Counted from the first letter of the stretch, positions 12,456-25,800 are shown. The stretch: 64,000 nt of DNA from Malachius bipustulatus (GCA_910589415.1 OU342631.1:16430001-16494000); one strand, 5' to 3'. Numbers and translations are program-made. Notes: generated from the letters alone by a model not told the origin.

Positions 12456-12825
12456 AGGTTTTACACATCGAGCGAACTGGTTGTTTATGAACACCACCAG
12501 TAATTTAAGAGCGCACACCAGTTGTTGGTCTTTTAGAAACGCGCTCAAAAAGTGATGTCACATGTCATTAATGTCAAATCAAAATTTTAATTACTCTACG
12601 TGTACGAAATGGCCTCAGAAGTATTTCTCCTCAACCCCAATCACATTTTGAAATACAATAACACAAGAACAATTATTATTATTATTAGTTCATTAGTTCT
12701 TGAAACATGAAAAGGCGATGAAGATGAAAAAATACAATACACTAATAAGTTTCCTGTTGGTGTAATAATTATTTTATTCCAGTTATAGGATAGGCCTCTT
12801 CTAAAAGAAATATTACCCCAGAATA

Positions 12826-15800
12826 ATGTCGTTTACTGTGGACTCTTTGATTAAAATGCAAAGTAAAATTTCAGAAGAACTAGAAAAATTAAATGGACAA
12901 GAGGTATGTATGACCGAATTATAGAGTACTTCGACTAAAATTACCACGTCGGGGTCCACAACTCTATAATTGAAACATTACAGGAAAGCTTGAAATCAAA
13001 CATGAATAATATAATCGATCAGCAACAGTATCTCGATGATAAAATCGCTGGTCTCTCCAAACTTATACCGGCCTTAAAAGTAATAAAAATCGGAGCTGAA
13101 GACCTCGTCACGACGATCAATGACATCTCAGACTCATCGGATAAGATCACCGAAAAGATCAGATCTCTTGATACGGCCAGAGTAATAAAATAATCCCTCC
13201 CTCTTCTCACCTCCATCTCCTAATTTCGTTACTACGTTTCAGACTCGCGTCGACGAATGTCAGAAAAGAGTCGGAGACCTCATCGATTTGAAGATATGCT
13301 CTCAAGGGGTCCACGCTGCCATTCTCGATTCCGACTATGAGAAAGGTGCTGCCCTCGTGCATAGGTTTCTGTCTATAGATCAGTCGGTTCTCCAGCAAAC
13401 CGCCACTGATGTAGAGAATGTGACCAGTATGATGAAGTCAATCAGAACGTTACAAGACGCTGCTGGACAACTACGAGCGATAGTGGAGCATAAATTCAAC
13501 GATGCTGTCAATTCGGAAGATTTGGCATCCATTGAGCGATTCTTTAAAATATTTCCGTTACTTGGCATGCATGAACAAGGGATTAAATCGTTTTGTTCAT
13601 ATTTGAGAACAAAAGTAAGTGATTCTACATCAAATTAGATAGGCAGGTACCTATCTAGTTTTACAACTTGTGCACTTAAGCATAAATTAAACATTTTCGA
13701 AATTCCAAATATTGTTTGTTGCAGATTTCTGAAAATGCGGATAAAAATCTAAAATCAGCCATAACTGCCCCATCTTCAGACAAACGTTACAGTGTAATAT
13801 ATGCGGACACGCTAACATTACTGTTTGAAAGTTTAGCTAGAATCATCGATGTTCATCAGCCTCTACTGGAAACCTACTACGGTCCAGGGCATTTACTTCT
13901 GACAGTCGAAACATTGCAGAAAGAATGCGACGTTCAAGTGAAACGAATCATACAGGAATGGTCGAAATCGCGACAGATACATAAGAAAATACAACAAATC
14001 AACGATCTCTACAAAATGAGTTCCAGTTCCAGCTTCAATAAACTAGATAAGATCGATCCGAAAGACTTGGATATATTGATAGGCGAAATCACCTTAATGC
14101 ACTTCAGATCGGAGTTGTATATAAAATTTATTCAACGGAAAGTTATGGTGAGGGAGAATGTTCACAATAAATCTCTTCCGTGTATTCATGAACAATCACT
14201 TTCTAGACCGATTTAGACATAGGTGTCCAAGATGATGATGAGAAATCCAGAAAAATCAGTTCCCTTGAGAATTTAATAAAGCATAGCGATCTAAGCCAAT
14301 ACAAGCACGAATTACTGTCGCATTATCTCCGACTGGAACAATATTTCCTTGAAGAATCAGTGGCGAAAGCCGTAGCAATGGATGCCTTAGAAGCCGGTCA
14401 ACAAACATCGAGTATGGTCGATGATACTTTCTTTATTGTCAGGAAATGTATAAGGTACCCAAATATTACTTCCCCTTGAAACTTGAAATAAATGAATAAA
14501 TTTTTTTTAGGAGATCCATTTCAACAGGAAATTTGGATGGAATATGCGCTATAATAAACAACGCTTGCAGGGTCTTAGAGAGTGACTTCTGCAATGTCTT
14601 GAGAACCAGACTGAGACAAGGTTACCCAACAGGTTACCTGGACTTGACACAGGCTTATAATGTTCTGCAGTCTTCCATTCAACAAGGACGACTTCAATCA
14701 AACGATACCGAGCAATCAAGAATTGCTTTTACTGTACTTCTTTTAATTTTAATATCATTTAGAGCCAAAATGGTAATCTCATATACTTTCAGGTTGCTTT
14801 GAACAACGCCGACAGCTGCACGGATTATGTAGACGCTCTCTGTGATAGCGTTTTGAGTGAAATCGATCAAGCGTTACCATCGATGAACGACAGCGAAAGA
14901 GGAAAACTTGAGAGCTGCTTGTCCGGACTGTCGGCTGTCACTACCAATTTGAAAGATATAATCGAATACGGAATCCAGCAACTGAAAGTCAGCGCCATAA
15001 AACCAAGAATAAATCCGTGGGTGGATGCGTTTTTAAATTTTAATCACCAGCTAACGGAGGTATTGGAATTAAAAGGTCTGTTGATCGAAATATTTGAGCT
15101 CGTTCTTTCAGCAAGAACTGTCATCTTACGAGGCGGACGAATCGTTCGTCCAGACTCTCATCATGAATCTGGAAACACTGCTTTCATCCTTCAAGGATGT
15201 CTTATCACCGGGCAATTATGACGCTTTGATCGGCGCTTTGACAGCGGAAGTGTCACAGAGACTGGAGAAGGTCATTCTGAAGTCGTCTTTTAATAGGGTA
15301 AGGTGATGTTTAAGTTTACTTACATTGTTTTATGATGGGTTTTATATTCATCAGGCTTATAAATTGGAAAGTACAGTAGAATCTCGATAATCCATCTACA
15401 AATTGGAAAGTACATTAAAATCTCAAGAATCCATCTGCGGATTGTCCGGGTCTATGAAGCCATAAAGGGGATGATTTCTTTTGAATAGTATTTAGTTTTT
15501 CATTTGCACCCTTCTCTAAATTTATTTCATCTGTAATGTTCGATTTTTCTTATCATAGCACCCGATAATCGAGATCCTCTTTTTGTACTTTCTCTTTCTT
15601 AAACTGTTATTACACCTTTGGGAAGAAATTATACCAGACTGTTCTTTTTATCTCTTATTTATGTATACATCTAAAGCTCATCTATAACTGAAAATCTTTA
15701 AAATTTAGAGTCCGTTTCTAACTAGCTTTAGGGCAACCTTATAGGACTCTGCTGCTGAATCTGAATAATTTTATTTTACAGTTGGGTGGTTTGATACTGG

Positions 15801-18800
15801 ACAAAGAAGTCCGTTCTCTTTCCGGTTACCTGACCACCACGACTTCGTGGTCGGTGAGGGATAAGTTTGCCAGGCTGACCCAGATAGCGACCGTGCTGAA
15901 TCTGGAACGAGTCAGCGAGATCTACGATTACTGGGGCAACCACGACGGGGTTCTCACTTGGAGGCTCACTCCGTCTGAATTGAAGAATTTCATGTCTCTG
16001 AGGTGAGTTTTTATGTCAGTTTTGGTTGATTATTTTACAGAATAAAGTCAATTTGGGGATATCAGTTATCGGTGAATAAACTAATAGAGGTTCCAATGCA
16101 CCTAGTGCACCTTGAGAAAATTCTCAGAACAAACTTTATTGTTATGAAAGCCTTATCTCAACCACAGAATAGAATAAATCAGAAGCTAAACTCGCCAGCG
16201 GCGCCTTTGATCTTTTAGAGACAAGCCACACCTCTAGCGGCCATTGCTTCAGAGTAGAAACGCAGGCCCGCCACAGATTAGGTACAATTCTATTCTGTGG
16301 GCCCGCATTCAAAACTAATGAAAGCTCATGTCAAATCATGGCGGATCTCTATGCGCTGAGTAGATGCGCGAACTCGGTATTTTTATTGAAGTTTGTATTC
16401 TGATTGTACCTATTCTGTGTCTCAACTAACTTTCTTCTTCTTCTAATTTTATGGCTTGGTCACCCTTGTGCATACAGCCAGCTTCAACTGTTTCTATGGT
16501 TTGGCCAGATTTTGATATCCTGGCGATTTCCAGTGCTTTTAATTAACTTAAAGAGAGTTTAGTATTTGGACAAAACACAACAACACTCTTCTCTCTCTGG
16601 GGCAACAGCAGCTCAACTAACTCCAATAGTTATTTTCAGTCTATTTATTGACATTACATCAAATCTCCAAATTTACCCACTTCTTATTTACTCTCACTTC
16701 TGTCACAATTCCTTCACTGTTGCCGCGTCATCTATTTAAACACTTAGTACTAAACACAACTCTTTTCTTTACACTTCAGATTGTACTAAAAGTTACTTCT
16801 GTTGTTTTCTAACTGAACTGTCTCACTTCACATTCCAAACTACTCTCACTTATCTTATTACTTGGTCTTCGTTTTATAATAGTTATTTATTATACAAGGG
16901 AAAAAAGTGATAGATTTTAGCTCGAGATGTGGTTTCTTAGCGGAGGGGACAAACACATCGAGAGCTAAAATCGCACTTTTTTCTCGTGTGTAATATACAA
17001 TTTTTTTCTGCGAGAAGAAATATCAGTGTTAGAATGTCGAAAAACGTAGTTAGATAACTGAAAATTATGTCGGAAAAATGATTTATGTTAAACTTGGATT
17101 TTCAAACTGTCTTTTATCGTAATTGACGTTGCCTGGAAACGAAATATTAAAAATCCTTATAATGTCAATTTAATTATTCATTCATGACAGTTTATTTCGC
17201 AATTAGGTACATATAAAGTTTTAGATGGATGAGTTTGATTGTTCAATGGATAATAATAGTGATTGTTGTGAAAAATCCTTTTCACTTACACCTCCAGAAC
17301 TAATAAAATTAGCAGAAGAGGCATCGGCGAAATTACTACCAAGTAAATCACAAAAAGTTTATGAAAACGCGTATTCAAGACTAATGCAATGGAATGCCAA
17401 AAAAAAATCCAGCTCTTTCTCTGAGACAGTGTTATTGGCGTATTTTAATTAAAAACGATTTAATTACGTAAACGTCATATTAATGTAATTAAAATTTTAG
17501 ATAGTTTTGCAAAGATTCTTGTAAGGTCTCAATGAGTGAATTTATTAATATGAATTATATTATTATTCTTGTATTGGTTTTTAGGTTCTCTCAGGCTTAC
17601 TTTTGTAGTTATTAATAAATAGTTGACGTTTCGGGATTGATTAATCCCTTGATCACATATTTAATTAATAAAATAGATACAATAAAAATTATTTTAGTAA
17701 AATGAAAATATAAAAGTATGACATTTACAAGTCAAAATCTAAAAATGGCATATCGTTTGAAACAATGTTTATTTAGATAATTGTTCTTTTACTATTATTG
17801 TTTTTTTTTTTTTTTTTTTTTTTTGAGTTGGTGTTTGTATGTGTATATTGTTTAAAATAACTATGTGAATGATATTGTTTGGGAAGTGATGAATGGTTGG
17901 GATGATTGGTCCTATTTTATGAATCGTTGGGAGTAAACTTCAGGTTAACTTTTATTGTTTTTTATTATTATTTTTATTTATTTTTAATAAATAATATTTA
18001 TTGTTGTATTTGTGTGTGTCTGGAAGAGGGTTGTTTTGATATTATGGTTTGATATATTTGGGAAAGGTTTTTGATTTCTGTTCTATCATTAATACTATTT
18101 TTTTCATTCTGTATGTGGATCATTTCAACGATTCATAAAATAGCATCACTTCCCAAACAATATCATTCACATAGTTATTTTAAACAATATACACATACAA
18201 ACACCAACTCAAAAAAAAAAAAAAAAAAAAACAATAATAGTAAAAGAACAATTATCTAAATAAACATTGTTTCAAACGATATGCCATTTTTAGATTTTGA
18301 CTTGTAAATGTCATACTTTTATATTTTCATTTTACTAAAATAATTTTTATTGTATCTATTTTATTAATTAAATATGTGATCAAGGGATTAATCAATCCCG
18401 AAACGTCAACTATTTATTAATAACTACAAAAGTAAGCCTGAGAGAACCTAAAAACCAATACAAGAATAATAATATAATTCATCTATACGGCATAATTGGT
18501 TCAATATTTACAATTTTCTAATTTATTAATATGGATAGTGATTGTTATGAAAATTCCCTTAATAATTGCCATTTGGATAATAAGGTAATTTTCCTTTACG
18601 TATATTTGATATAAATTTAATTATATCTGAGTGTTAATAGTAGCTATACCTAAGCCGCCATTTCGGGGAAATAAGTACTCATTTATTTCCCTGCTAATTC
18701 ATTTATTTCCCCGATAAGATGCAGCTCATAATAATGAGGCATTTTTCTACCTGTTAACGGGGAAAAAAGGTCACACTTTTCGCCCGTCGCAGAAAAAATA

Positions 18801-20273
18801 TTATTATTACCACTTCTCACTGGTCGTTTCACTAGTTTTTTTGATAGCATTCTTCAATAGCCCGTATTCATCAATAAGTATAACCCCTGGGGTTATATTT
18901 TGGAACATGTCATTGGTTTAAAATTTGTAGCGTTTGTAGAGTTTGAGCATTAGACCAATCAGCTGTCAGAAAATTCAAAATATAACCCCAGAGTTATATT
19001 TTGAAGTTTGATGAATACGGACATAAATAATCTTTTTCTGATTGCTTTCAAAACTACTCTGATGCTCTGTGACAACGCATCTCTTATATATCCCGACAGG
19101 TGACGTTCTAGCTAAACAGAACAGTTGACGCATGCAAGAGCCTCAATTTATTCTAAAGTTATTCAGGAAAAATCATCTTACAGTATGACAGATGATCAAC
19201 TGACATGTTGTCAATTGTCTAGAACATCTGAAGAATGTTCCATAAGACCACATTCTAGATTCGAATAAGCTCGAATCTAGACGAGCTGTTCATAACACAA
19301 CCTCTTATGTTTATTATTGTGAAATATTAACAAACAAACCTATTCAATTGTTATGTTGTAACAATGTATCTTTGTTAATGATGTTGTGTAAAAGTAAAAG
19401 GTTACTCTAGTATTTAGAATTTTGAGATATACACAAAAAAAAACACAAAATCATAATGATTGTATAATACAGGGTGATCCCGAAATGGCGGACACGGACA
19501 GCACCACAGCATCTATTGTCGATTAAAGATTCTAAGTTTTATTTACTGTTTTCTCCAGTATGGCTCCCTTAAGAAGATATGACCACTTTTGTAGAAAATA
19601 AAGTCACAACACTACACTGGATACCCTTCTTCAGGCAGAAAAATAATGTGTAGGTCTACAATACCCAGATAGATGTTACCATGAAAACATATGAAATGGA
19701 AACACAACAGAGCTTAAAACTATAATCGTTGCGCGGATACATATTTGATAATATTATTCAAAATCTCGAATTCAAACAACGATGCCACATTGAAAAATTT
19801 TGTGGAACACAGGGAATAGGTAAACTTTGAATGCCTATAATTCCGTTCCCGATAATAAAAATAATGAAAAGCAAACAATATTGTTATAGTTGTTATGTGA
19901 AACCATGTGTTTTGCCAGTGGAGGTTGTTTAAATTTGACCGTCATTTCGATTTAAAGTTTGGAAAAAGGACACCCTATATCTCGGTAACGAAGCCGAGGA
20001 ACCCATTTTTGTTTTAAATTTGCAGTCTTTCTGAACATCCTCTACAACACCCTGTATTCCGTGTCCGCCATTTCGGGATCACCCTGTATTTATGGTCTTT
20101 AATATTAGCAATTGATTTGAGAGATGTACACAAAAAATTAACATTGTCAGCAGTTGTTAAATTATCTTTGTGTAAATCCAAGTAAATTATTATTTTTGAC
20201 GCATCTTTCAAACAATTTTTTCTTTTTCAGATCCGATTTTAAGGCAGATGAAATTAAGAAGTTAAAGTTGTAA
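12826..20273 (+). CDS. COG4: Conserved oligomeric Golgi complex subunit 4
   Basis: Ten exons: 12826-12903, 12984-13181, 13243-13614, 13725-14147, 14207-14454, 14511-14733, 14793-15059, 15112-15297, 15782-16002 and 20231-20273. Joined they encode 752 aa in one frame; animal COG4 is about 785 aa. The protein is a helical CATCHR-type tether. Family signatures are [19 protein letters not shown] near residue 90, [15 protein letters not shown] in the middle, and the C-terminal domain [24 protein letters not shown] and TWRLTPSEL. It ends in DEIKKLKL, as in COG4 orthologues (EDIKRLRL). The last exon encodes only about 14 residues and lies 4.2 kb downstream, beyond a repeat-filled intron; the match to the conserved C-terminus confirms it. 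The lobe A complex tethers vesicles at the Golgi for retrograde traffic and glycosyltransferase recycling. An AATAAA lies about 55 bases after the stop. Confidence 0.96.
15361..15436. repeat. Two tandem 37-bp units in COG4 intron 8 (pogo-like end)
   Basis: 15361-15397 and 15400-15436 are near-identical copies of AAATTGGAAAGTACAGTAGA plus ATCTCGATAATCCATCT. The string CAGTAGAATCTCGATAATCC resembles termini of pogo-type DNA elements. No transposase is present. Confidence 0.6.
16003..17200. other. COG4 intron 9, left part
   Basis: Non-coding. It contains an inverted-orientation SINE-like tail (about 16432-16505) and an imperfect hairpin at 16898-16990, in which TAGCTCGAGATGTG...CACATCGAGAGCTA pair around a GGAGGGG loop and GAAAAAAGTG pairs with CACTTTTTTC. 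The hairpin probably marks the end of the element that also carries the fragment at 17225. Confidence 0.5.
16432..16505 (-). repeat. SINE-like fragment with (AAG)n tail
   Basis: Read on the minus strand it contains GAAGCTGGCTGTATGCACAA, then GGGTGACCAAGCCATAAAA, and ends in AGAAGAAGAAG. The same arrangement (GGAAGCTGGCCAT, AAGGG, GGCCAT, then AAG repeats) occurs at 33150-33224 and in diverged form at 37800-37922. Confidence 0.45.
17225..17452 (+). pseudogene. Fragment resembling the N-terminus of Crypton-type tyrosine-recombinase proteins
   Basis: A 75-codon open frame in the long COG4 intron. Residues about 41-75 ([20 protein letters not shown], then [11 protein letters not shown]) resemble the SAM-like start of the core-binding domain found in Crypton and related domesticated recombinase proteins of insects. 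The frame stops at AYFN, well before any catalytic domain, so it is a truncated relic or a first exon without its partner. A diverged second start-like segment (ATGGATAGTGATTGTTATGA) occurs at 18531 on the other side of the adjacent palindrome. The family call rests on motif memory. Confidence 0.45.
17550..18482. repeat. Near-perfect long palindrome with about 370-bp arms in COG4 intron 9
   Basis: The left arm (17550-about 17935) and right arm (about 18122-18482) are almost identical in inverted orientation, including a T22 tract at 17803-17824 facing an A-tract at 18210-18230. The left arm has a short extra segment (GGTTGGGATGATTGGTC) near the centre. Each arm contains a GGGATTAATCAATCCC stem followed by GAAACGTCAAC. 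There is no coding capacity. High arm identity suggests a recent origin or conversion between arms. Confidence 0.92.
18862..19020. mobile_element. Small 159-bp foldback MITE
   Basis: Ends CCGTATTCATCAA at the left and TTGATGAATACGG at the right. Subterminal TATAACCCCTGGGGTTATA and AAATATAACCCCAGAGTTATATTTT form a second inverted set. Non-coding. Confidence 0.8.
19468..20088. mobile_element. Foldback MITE with 30-bp TIRs
   Basis: The left end TACAGGGTGATCCCGAAATGG (continuing CGGACACGG) has its inverted copy at 20058-20088. It lies in COG4 intron 9, ending about 140 bp before the last COG4 exon. No transposase reading frame. Confidence 0.87.
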
Positions 20274-22855
20274 GTAAATCATTCTTGTTTTTATTTTTAA
20301 ATTGAAAGTATTATCTCTGTTAATATAAAATAAATTATCCAACAGTAAATATACCTTTATTATTTTAACGTACTTTATAATATCTTTGGATATATGTAGA
20401 ATCTTTAAGACAATTATACATTTATCAATACAGTTTCATTTGTAATCATTAAAAATGAAGGCGATGAAGATGGTAAAAGTAAAACAAGTAATAAATAAAA
20501 TAATAAAATAATTATTATTATGTACTTAAAAATAATGGCAAAAATTTATAAGGGAACACAAAAGTTTCATTATCAGTAAAACTGTGCGATATAAGTAAAT
20601 CTAACAATTTTGTGCTGCAAGTTTTGACAAATAGAATCGTAAATTATTATTAAAAGAGAAACCTTAGCACCGGTACAAGCTAAACATTCAGATAGACCTT
20701 TAAAGAAGCGTTAACACGTATTATTTTACCCCTTCGTCTACTCGAGATTTATCTAAAAGAGACCAACATATTTATATTTAGCTATCTACGAAGAATTCAA
20801 GTGTGTATGCTGCAAACATTAATTCGGTGGGAAACCTATCGCTATAAATTTGATATTGTGCTTTGATCTGTCATTTATTATTCAGTACATAATTTTAGAT
20901 GTTGTGAATAATGTGTTGAGAAAACTTAGTCGATCGAGTTATAGTTAAAAATAATAACAAATCTACCTTAATATTTACACAATTTTGAGATTCCGATTGA
21001 GTTGTATCTTATATCATCACTACTTACAGTACAGGTAAAGGTAACGTTAATAATATTTGAACACTATTAACTAATATCTCTTATTCAAGACTGGCATGAA
21101 CAATGGAATGGTAATCATAAATCAATAATAAATTAGCCATCATACTATTCTAATAATAAGAGGAAGATACTTGGAAGAAACTTAACTGATCAAATATGAA
21201 GGAATAAAGGGTGTAACAAATCGTACTTTATAATAGAAATCTTCAAGAATAATGTTTTCATTCAACATTATAAATACTAATGGCTGACTAAATAAGAGAG
21301 GAGCTCTATTTAATGACTAGCGGTTTGCGGTGGTGGTGGCGGTGATCAGTTTTTAAATTTGTTAGCCTGATACACCCTCTATACCTAAACACAAATTATT
21401 ATAAACTAAAATCACATAAAACAATAATTTAAATTAAAATACATAGCAAAATAAAATATACCCAGGATATAGCATTTGATAGTAAATAAGAATTAGGTAC
21501 CATGACTAGTCTGTTTTTAAAATTATTTTCTTAGCTAAGTTGAAAATTTAAAACTATACATTTTGTGAATAAACGCAATGTTGTCATGTTTATTGTTGCA
21601 GAAAAACGTCCCAATTAAGAACAATGTTTTCGCGGTGATAGCACTATTTCCCAAACAGAATTTCAGACAGGTCAATAGAAACTATTTCAAACATATCTGA
21701 AGGAAAGAGAAAAATTTCAGGGATTGACAGTGTGGCTCATATTATGAAAACTAATAAAACTTTACATTTTCTTTGTTCAATTACCTTATTAAAACACGTT
21801 GACCGCCGTAATGGCAAATTTTGTTGACATATCTGGGGCCAGAGTTTTTTTTTTGTTTTAAACAGTAGATAATTTCATGAATAAGAGATAGTATCGCCTA
21901 ATATGGCGTTATTAATTTTTTAAACATTTGTTTTGAGTGCGCGGCAAGTGTGCATCGCATGGCCTGAATGACAAAATTTTCATGTTGGCGCCATGTGAAG
22001 CACACGTGCCTCGCAATTCAACAAGAAATTTCCTGTAAAAACTTGGAGTAAGCGCGCTGATTCATACGCCGGTCGCTTGTTCAGTTTATATTAGTTATTA
22101 GTTATTATTAATTATTAGTTATTTATATTAGAAATTCGTTATTTTTTATATACCTACTTCTTGACGATTTTTCTTTTTCTTGTTCGCAATTTTTTTGCTA
22201 AGTAAAGAATTAAACAAAAATGTGTTGCATTTTTCATTACAACTATACATAAATTTGATTGAGTCTAAAATAATACCAATAGAAACAAAAATAGCTAAGG
22301 ATATAGCTAATAATAAATATATAGCTATTTTGGATCTGCTTAACTTCTGAGCCGGGCTAAAAAAATGAATTTGTATACCAAGCCGTGCACTTTGTTTCTT
22401 CATAACAGTTCTAGGCTAACGTGAAGCAAATGTGAGCAGCGCGGCTCAACGTAAAAACCTACGCGTGAAACATAGGTGAGTGGCGTGGCTCACAGAGACG
22501 GGAGCCACGCGAGTCACACTTGCTTCGCATGGCGGTCAATGTGTTAATCGTTGGGAATTGGATACCTGTTTATTTGACTTTTCTACCTGACCTTCATTAC
22601 CATCCCCTGAAACGTTTCTTTTTGTCTACAATCTGACCTTTGGTCCCAACTATAAAGCAACAGTAACTTTCAAAATGCTAACAGTGACACTCAATATTTA
22701 CTAATACTAAATAAATATTAATATAATACATATTTAAAAAATACTGCTACTTCTCTGGTTCGTATTAACATGGTACATAAATAAATAATATCACAATAAC
22801 ATGCCAGTCCGGGTTTCCTTTACACTTACCTACAGGAACAAAACATGATTACGAT
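20274..22855. other. Intergenic region between convergent COG4 and spire
   Basis: It contains the COG4 polyadenylation region (AATAAA near 20328) and the spire 3' region on the minus strand. One TTAA-flanked element (21789-22547) is listed separately. The remainder is AT-rich and I see no gene in it. Confidence 0.55.
21789..22547. mobile_element. TTAA-flanked non-autonomous element (piggyBac-like)
   Basis: It is bounded by TTAA at 21789-21792 and 22544-22547. The left end reads AACACGTTGACCGCC after TTAA; the right end, inverted, reads CACATTGACCGCC. Inside, GTGAAGCACACGTGCCTCGC-like and GTGAGTGGCGTGGCTCAC-like motifs recur near each end. An 85-codon minus-strand frame (22403-22146) with one hydrophobic segment lies inside; I do not recognise it and cannot support it as a gene. 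Confidence 0.65.
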
Positions 22856-25800
22856 TTAAAATACAGGTGATAGGTTAAGCGTCAAGTTTTGTAAAGTTTT
22901 ATTTCTAACGGCCGATCGATTGGCCCTTGCGGATTTGATAATCTGCAACACCATCATCTTGCAGTCGTGACACACGACCATGAGAGGTGTCTTGAGCCTA
23001 TCTACTACTCGAGCGGCTCTGGTTACACTGCTGGCTTTTGTGCGAAACTTACTCAATCCGGCTGCATCTTCATGGGTACTTCCCATACTGGAACTAGGCC
23101 TGCTAGTGACCGGACTCGATTGAGGGGAATTATTACTATCGGTACCGTTTAATTTATTGACTAGAGATTTTGAGAACACATCTTTGGGCTCATCTTCAGG
23201 TGTACACATTATACTAGGACTTAGCAGTACTACCGGGACACTGGAGAAGTGCTCCATCGGTATATTCATTTTTGAATAGCATTTTGAACAGACTGTACGC
23301 TTACAGAGGGAACACCTTTGTCCCCAAGGTCCGAATATTCCAAACCGCGTTTTCAAACAAAGAAAGCACACCTTTCGTGCTTCCACGTCATGTCTTACTT
23401 TACCTTCTACCGGGAGAGCTTCGAGCTCAGCTTTCGTTAAAACCGCTCTAATATGAACGATCTCAGATAAAGTTAGGGACAATCTATCGTCCAACGAAAT
23501 CGAATCTTGCCAGCTATGGGTGCTGGTGAGTTCGTCTTGTATAGCTTGAGCGACGTCCGGTTCGAGGTGTACCGATTCAGCTTCTGAGCTGTTGCATGAT
23601 TGTCGTGAACCCGGACGGGACTGGGGTACAGAGTAACAGCCTAGAGTTTGTTGATCGCAAACTCCCAAGGTGTAACGTCTGACGTTTGAACGAAAACCTA
23701 ATTCCTGTGTTGCTAAATCGTAAGCATCCAGCGTGCTGTCAGGTTCCTGCGGCAGCTCTGATGACCACAAACCCGGCTCCGTGAATTCGGGGCTATCCGA
23801 ATGTTCGTCTTCATCTTCGTCATCTTCGAACTGCGAAAAGTCTACTTTGATCAGGCGTCTTCCACCTGACGTGGCAGCGAGTTCTTCTTTTGGAGTTGTT
23901 TTGGTTTCCATCGGTGGACAGTTTGTTCTAAAATGAAAATATGGCAATAAAATGTTCTTAAAATTTTTAAAGCAACATCTATATATTTATCTAATGTTCA
24001 TAGGTATAATCGCTTCTTATTTAACTGTTTTGTAAGACTTTGTAATAATTATTATATCATATTTCATGCAGATATGTGTATTTTTAATAAAGCAACATGA
24101 GAGAGATATCTTATTACAATGCGATAAAAAAACACTAAAAACAAACTAAAAAAAATTGGATCTTGAACAATAGTTAGTAATTACAGTTCGATGTTACAGG
24201 ATCCATTAACCAACTACATTCTATTTTAATAATTAAAAATAGCATCATTAGATTTTTAGTATTTTACAATATCGACTGCTCTTGTTGGTAACTGCATTCC
24301 TGATAGGATAGGATACCCAGTGATGTGCCTTTACATGTAAAGAATACGTAAAGAATGTAAATAATAGAAAATAAAGTTGTTATTGTTATTTATGTTGTTT
24401 TAGTTTTGTTACCTGGATAATAATTGTTCATGTTATTTAATGTTTATGGACATTGGAATCCCACCCTACAAAATAAATTATTATGGTTGGCAGAAGTCAA
24501 AATTTTCCATTAATTACAATCTTTCGCGTATCTCCACCAGATTCCCACTAATATGGTGCGCGCGCAGTCAATTGAGCAGAGTTGCTTTTAGAAACTACGA
24601 ACATATTGGTACAATTTATGTTCTCAGTGCTGCACCCTACCTGTCAAGATGAAAAAATCAATGATCGTACCTAACCTTGAAAAAATTATAAAAGTAAGCA
24701 GCAAATTTGAAAAAAATTAGTTTCAAATGTGAAACTGGCAAAGTTATAGTTAACCGGAGTTAAAAGTTGCTTTAGAATGTTTCGCAAATTGATCAAAGAA
24801 ATATATCATGCTCGGTCTCATGCTGGATATGTTCTGTCTCAGTGCCATAAAAACTTTTCCGAATACTCCTTAAAAATTACGAGTCCTGAGATAAAAAACC
24901 TGGAAATTAACAAAAACACCAACACAGTAAATGCTGTTACCATCCCAACCAATGTCTGTGAAGAAATTATTTTTGAAAAGAAAAAAGAAGAAAGGACTTC
25001 GGTATTGGAAACTTGCGAGGAAGACCTCTCTCATGTAGCGCCTTATCTGCAACCCACATTCAACTTTGCAGCCTACGTGAACAAATCAGAAACTCTCCAA
25101 AATTTGGTTAAAATGGGTGTGAATTTACATAAAATCGAGAAAATTGCAGAAGCTCCAGAATTTATTTTATCAATGGATTTTGAAAGAGACATGAAGAACT
25201 ACATAATGTTCTTCCACGACTTGGGATTATCAGTGGAAGCGATCGCAAATCTCATCACCAAAAACCCATTTATATTTAAAGAAGACATTGAAAATCTAGA
25301 AGTTCGGATTAATTATTTAAAGTACAAGAAATTCTCAGACGAAGCAATACAAAGGATCCTTGAGAGAAATCCCCACTGGTTGTCTTTTACTACCCAGGAC
25401 ATCGACAAAAAACTCGGATTTATTCAGAAGCGATTCCAATTATCTGGAAACGAAGTACGATTAGTGGTTGCCAAGAAGCCCGGTCTAGTGACCTACAAAC
25501 CCCATCATATAGAAAAAAATTTATTTGTGGTTAAAGAAGAAATGGGGTTTTCTACGGAAGAAGTCAAAAAAATTGTCATCGAATGTCCTAATATATTTAT
25601 GAAAAATCAAGATTCAATATTGAAATCTTTCGAATACCTTCATAAACAGATGAAGCTTCCTTTAGATGTCATAGCAGAAGTTCCCCAGATATTGACTTGC
25701 CGTGCGTCCAGAGTACGACAAAGACACTTATTTTTACTAAAGTTGGGTAAAATACAATTTGATCCAAACGAACCGAATTTTATATCTATAAAAAGTATAG

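Larger units (their letters stand above)
9179..12825. other. Non-coding region between RhoL and COG4
   Basis: No supported coding exon. Two GC-richer islands stand out from the AT-rich background. One is 10200-10400; its minus strand could hold an upstream non-coding RhoL exon. The other is 11400-11640. Both could be promoter or 5' UTR sequence, but I cannot support a transcript. A hairpin at 12394-12455 (inverted ATTACCGACACT) and a 50-bp copy of COG4 sequence at 12156-12205 are listed separately. Confidence 0.5.

Noticed and set aside
22146..22403. 85-codon frame with a hydrophobic segment
   Set aside because: It lies inside a TTAA-flanked non-autonomous element and has no recognisable family or splice partner.
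24316..24370. hAT-like end CAGTGATGTGCCTTTACATG in the spire intron
   Set aside because: I could not find an inverted partner or target duplication, so a single end may be chance.
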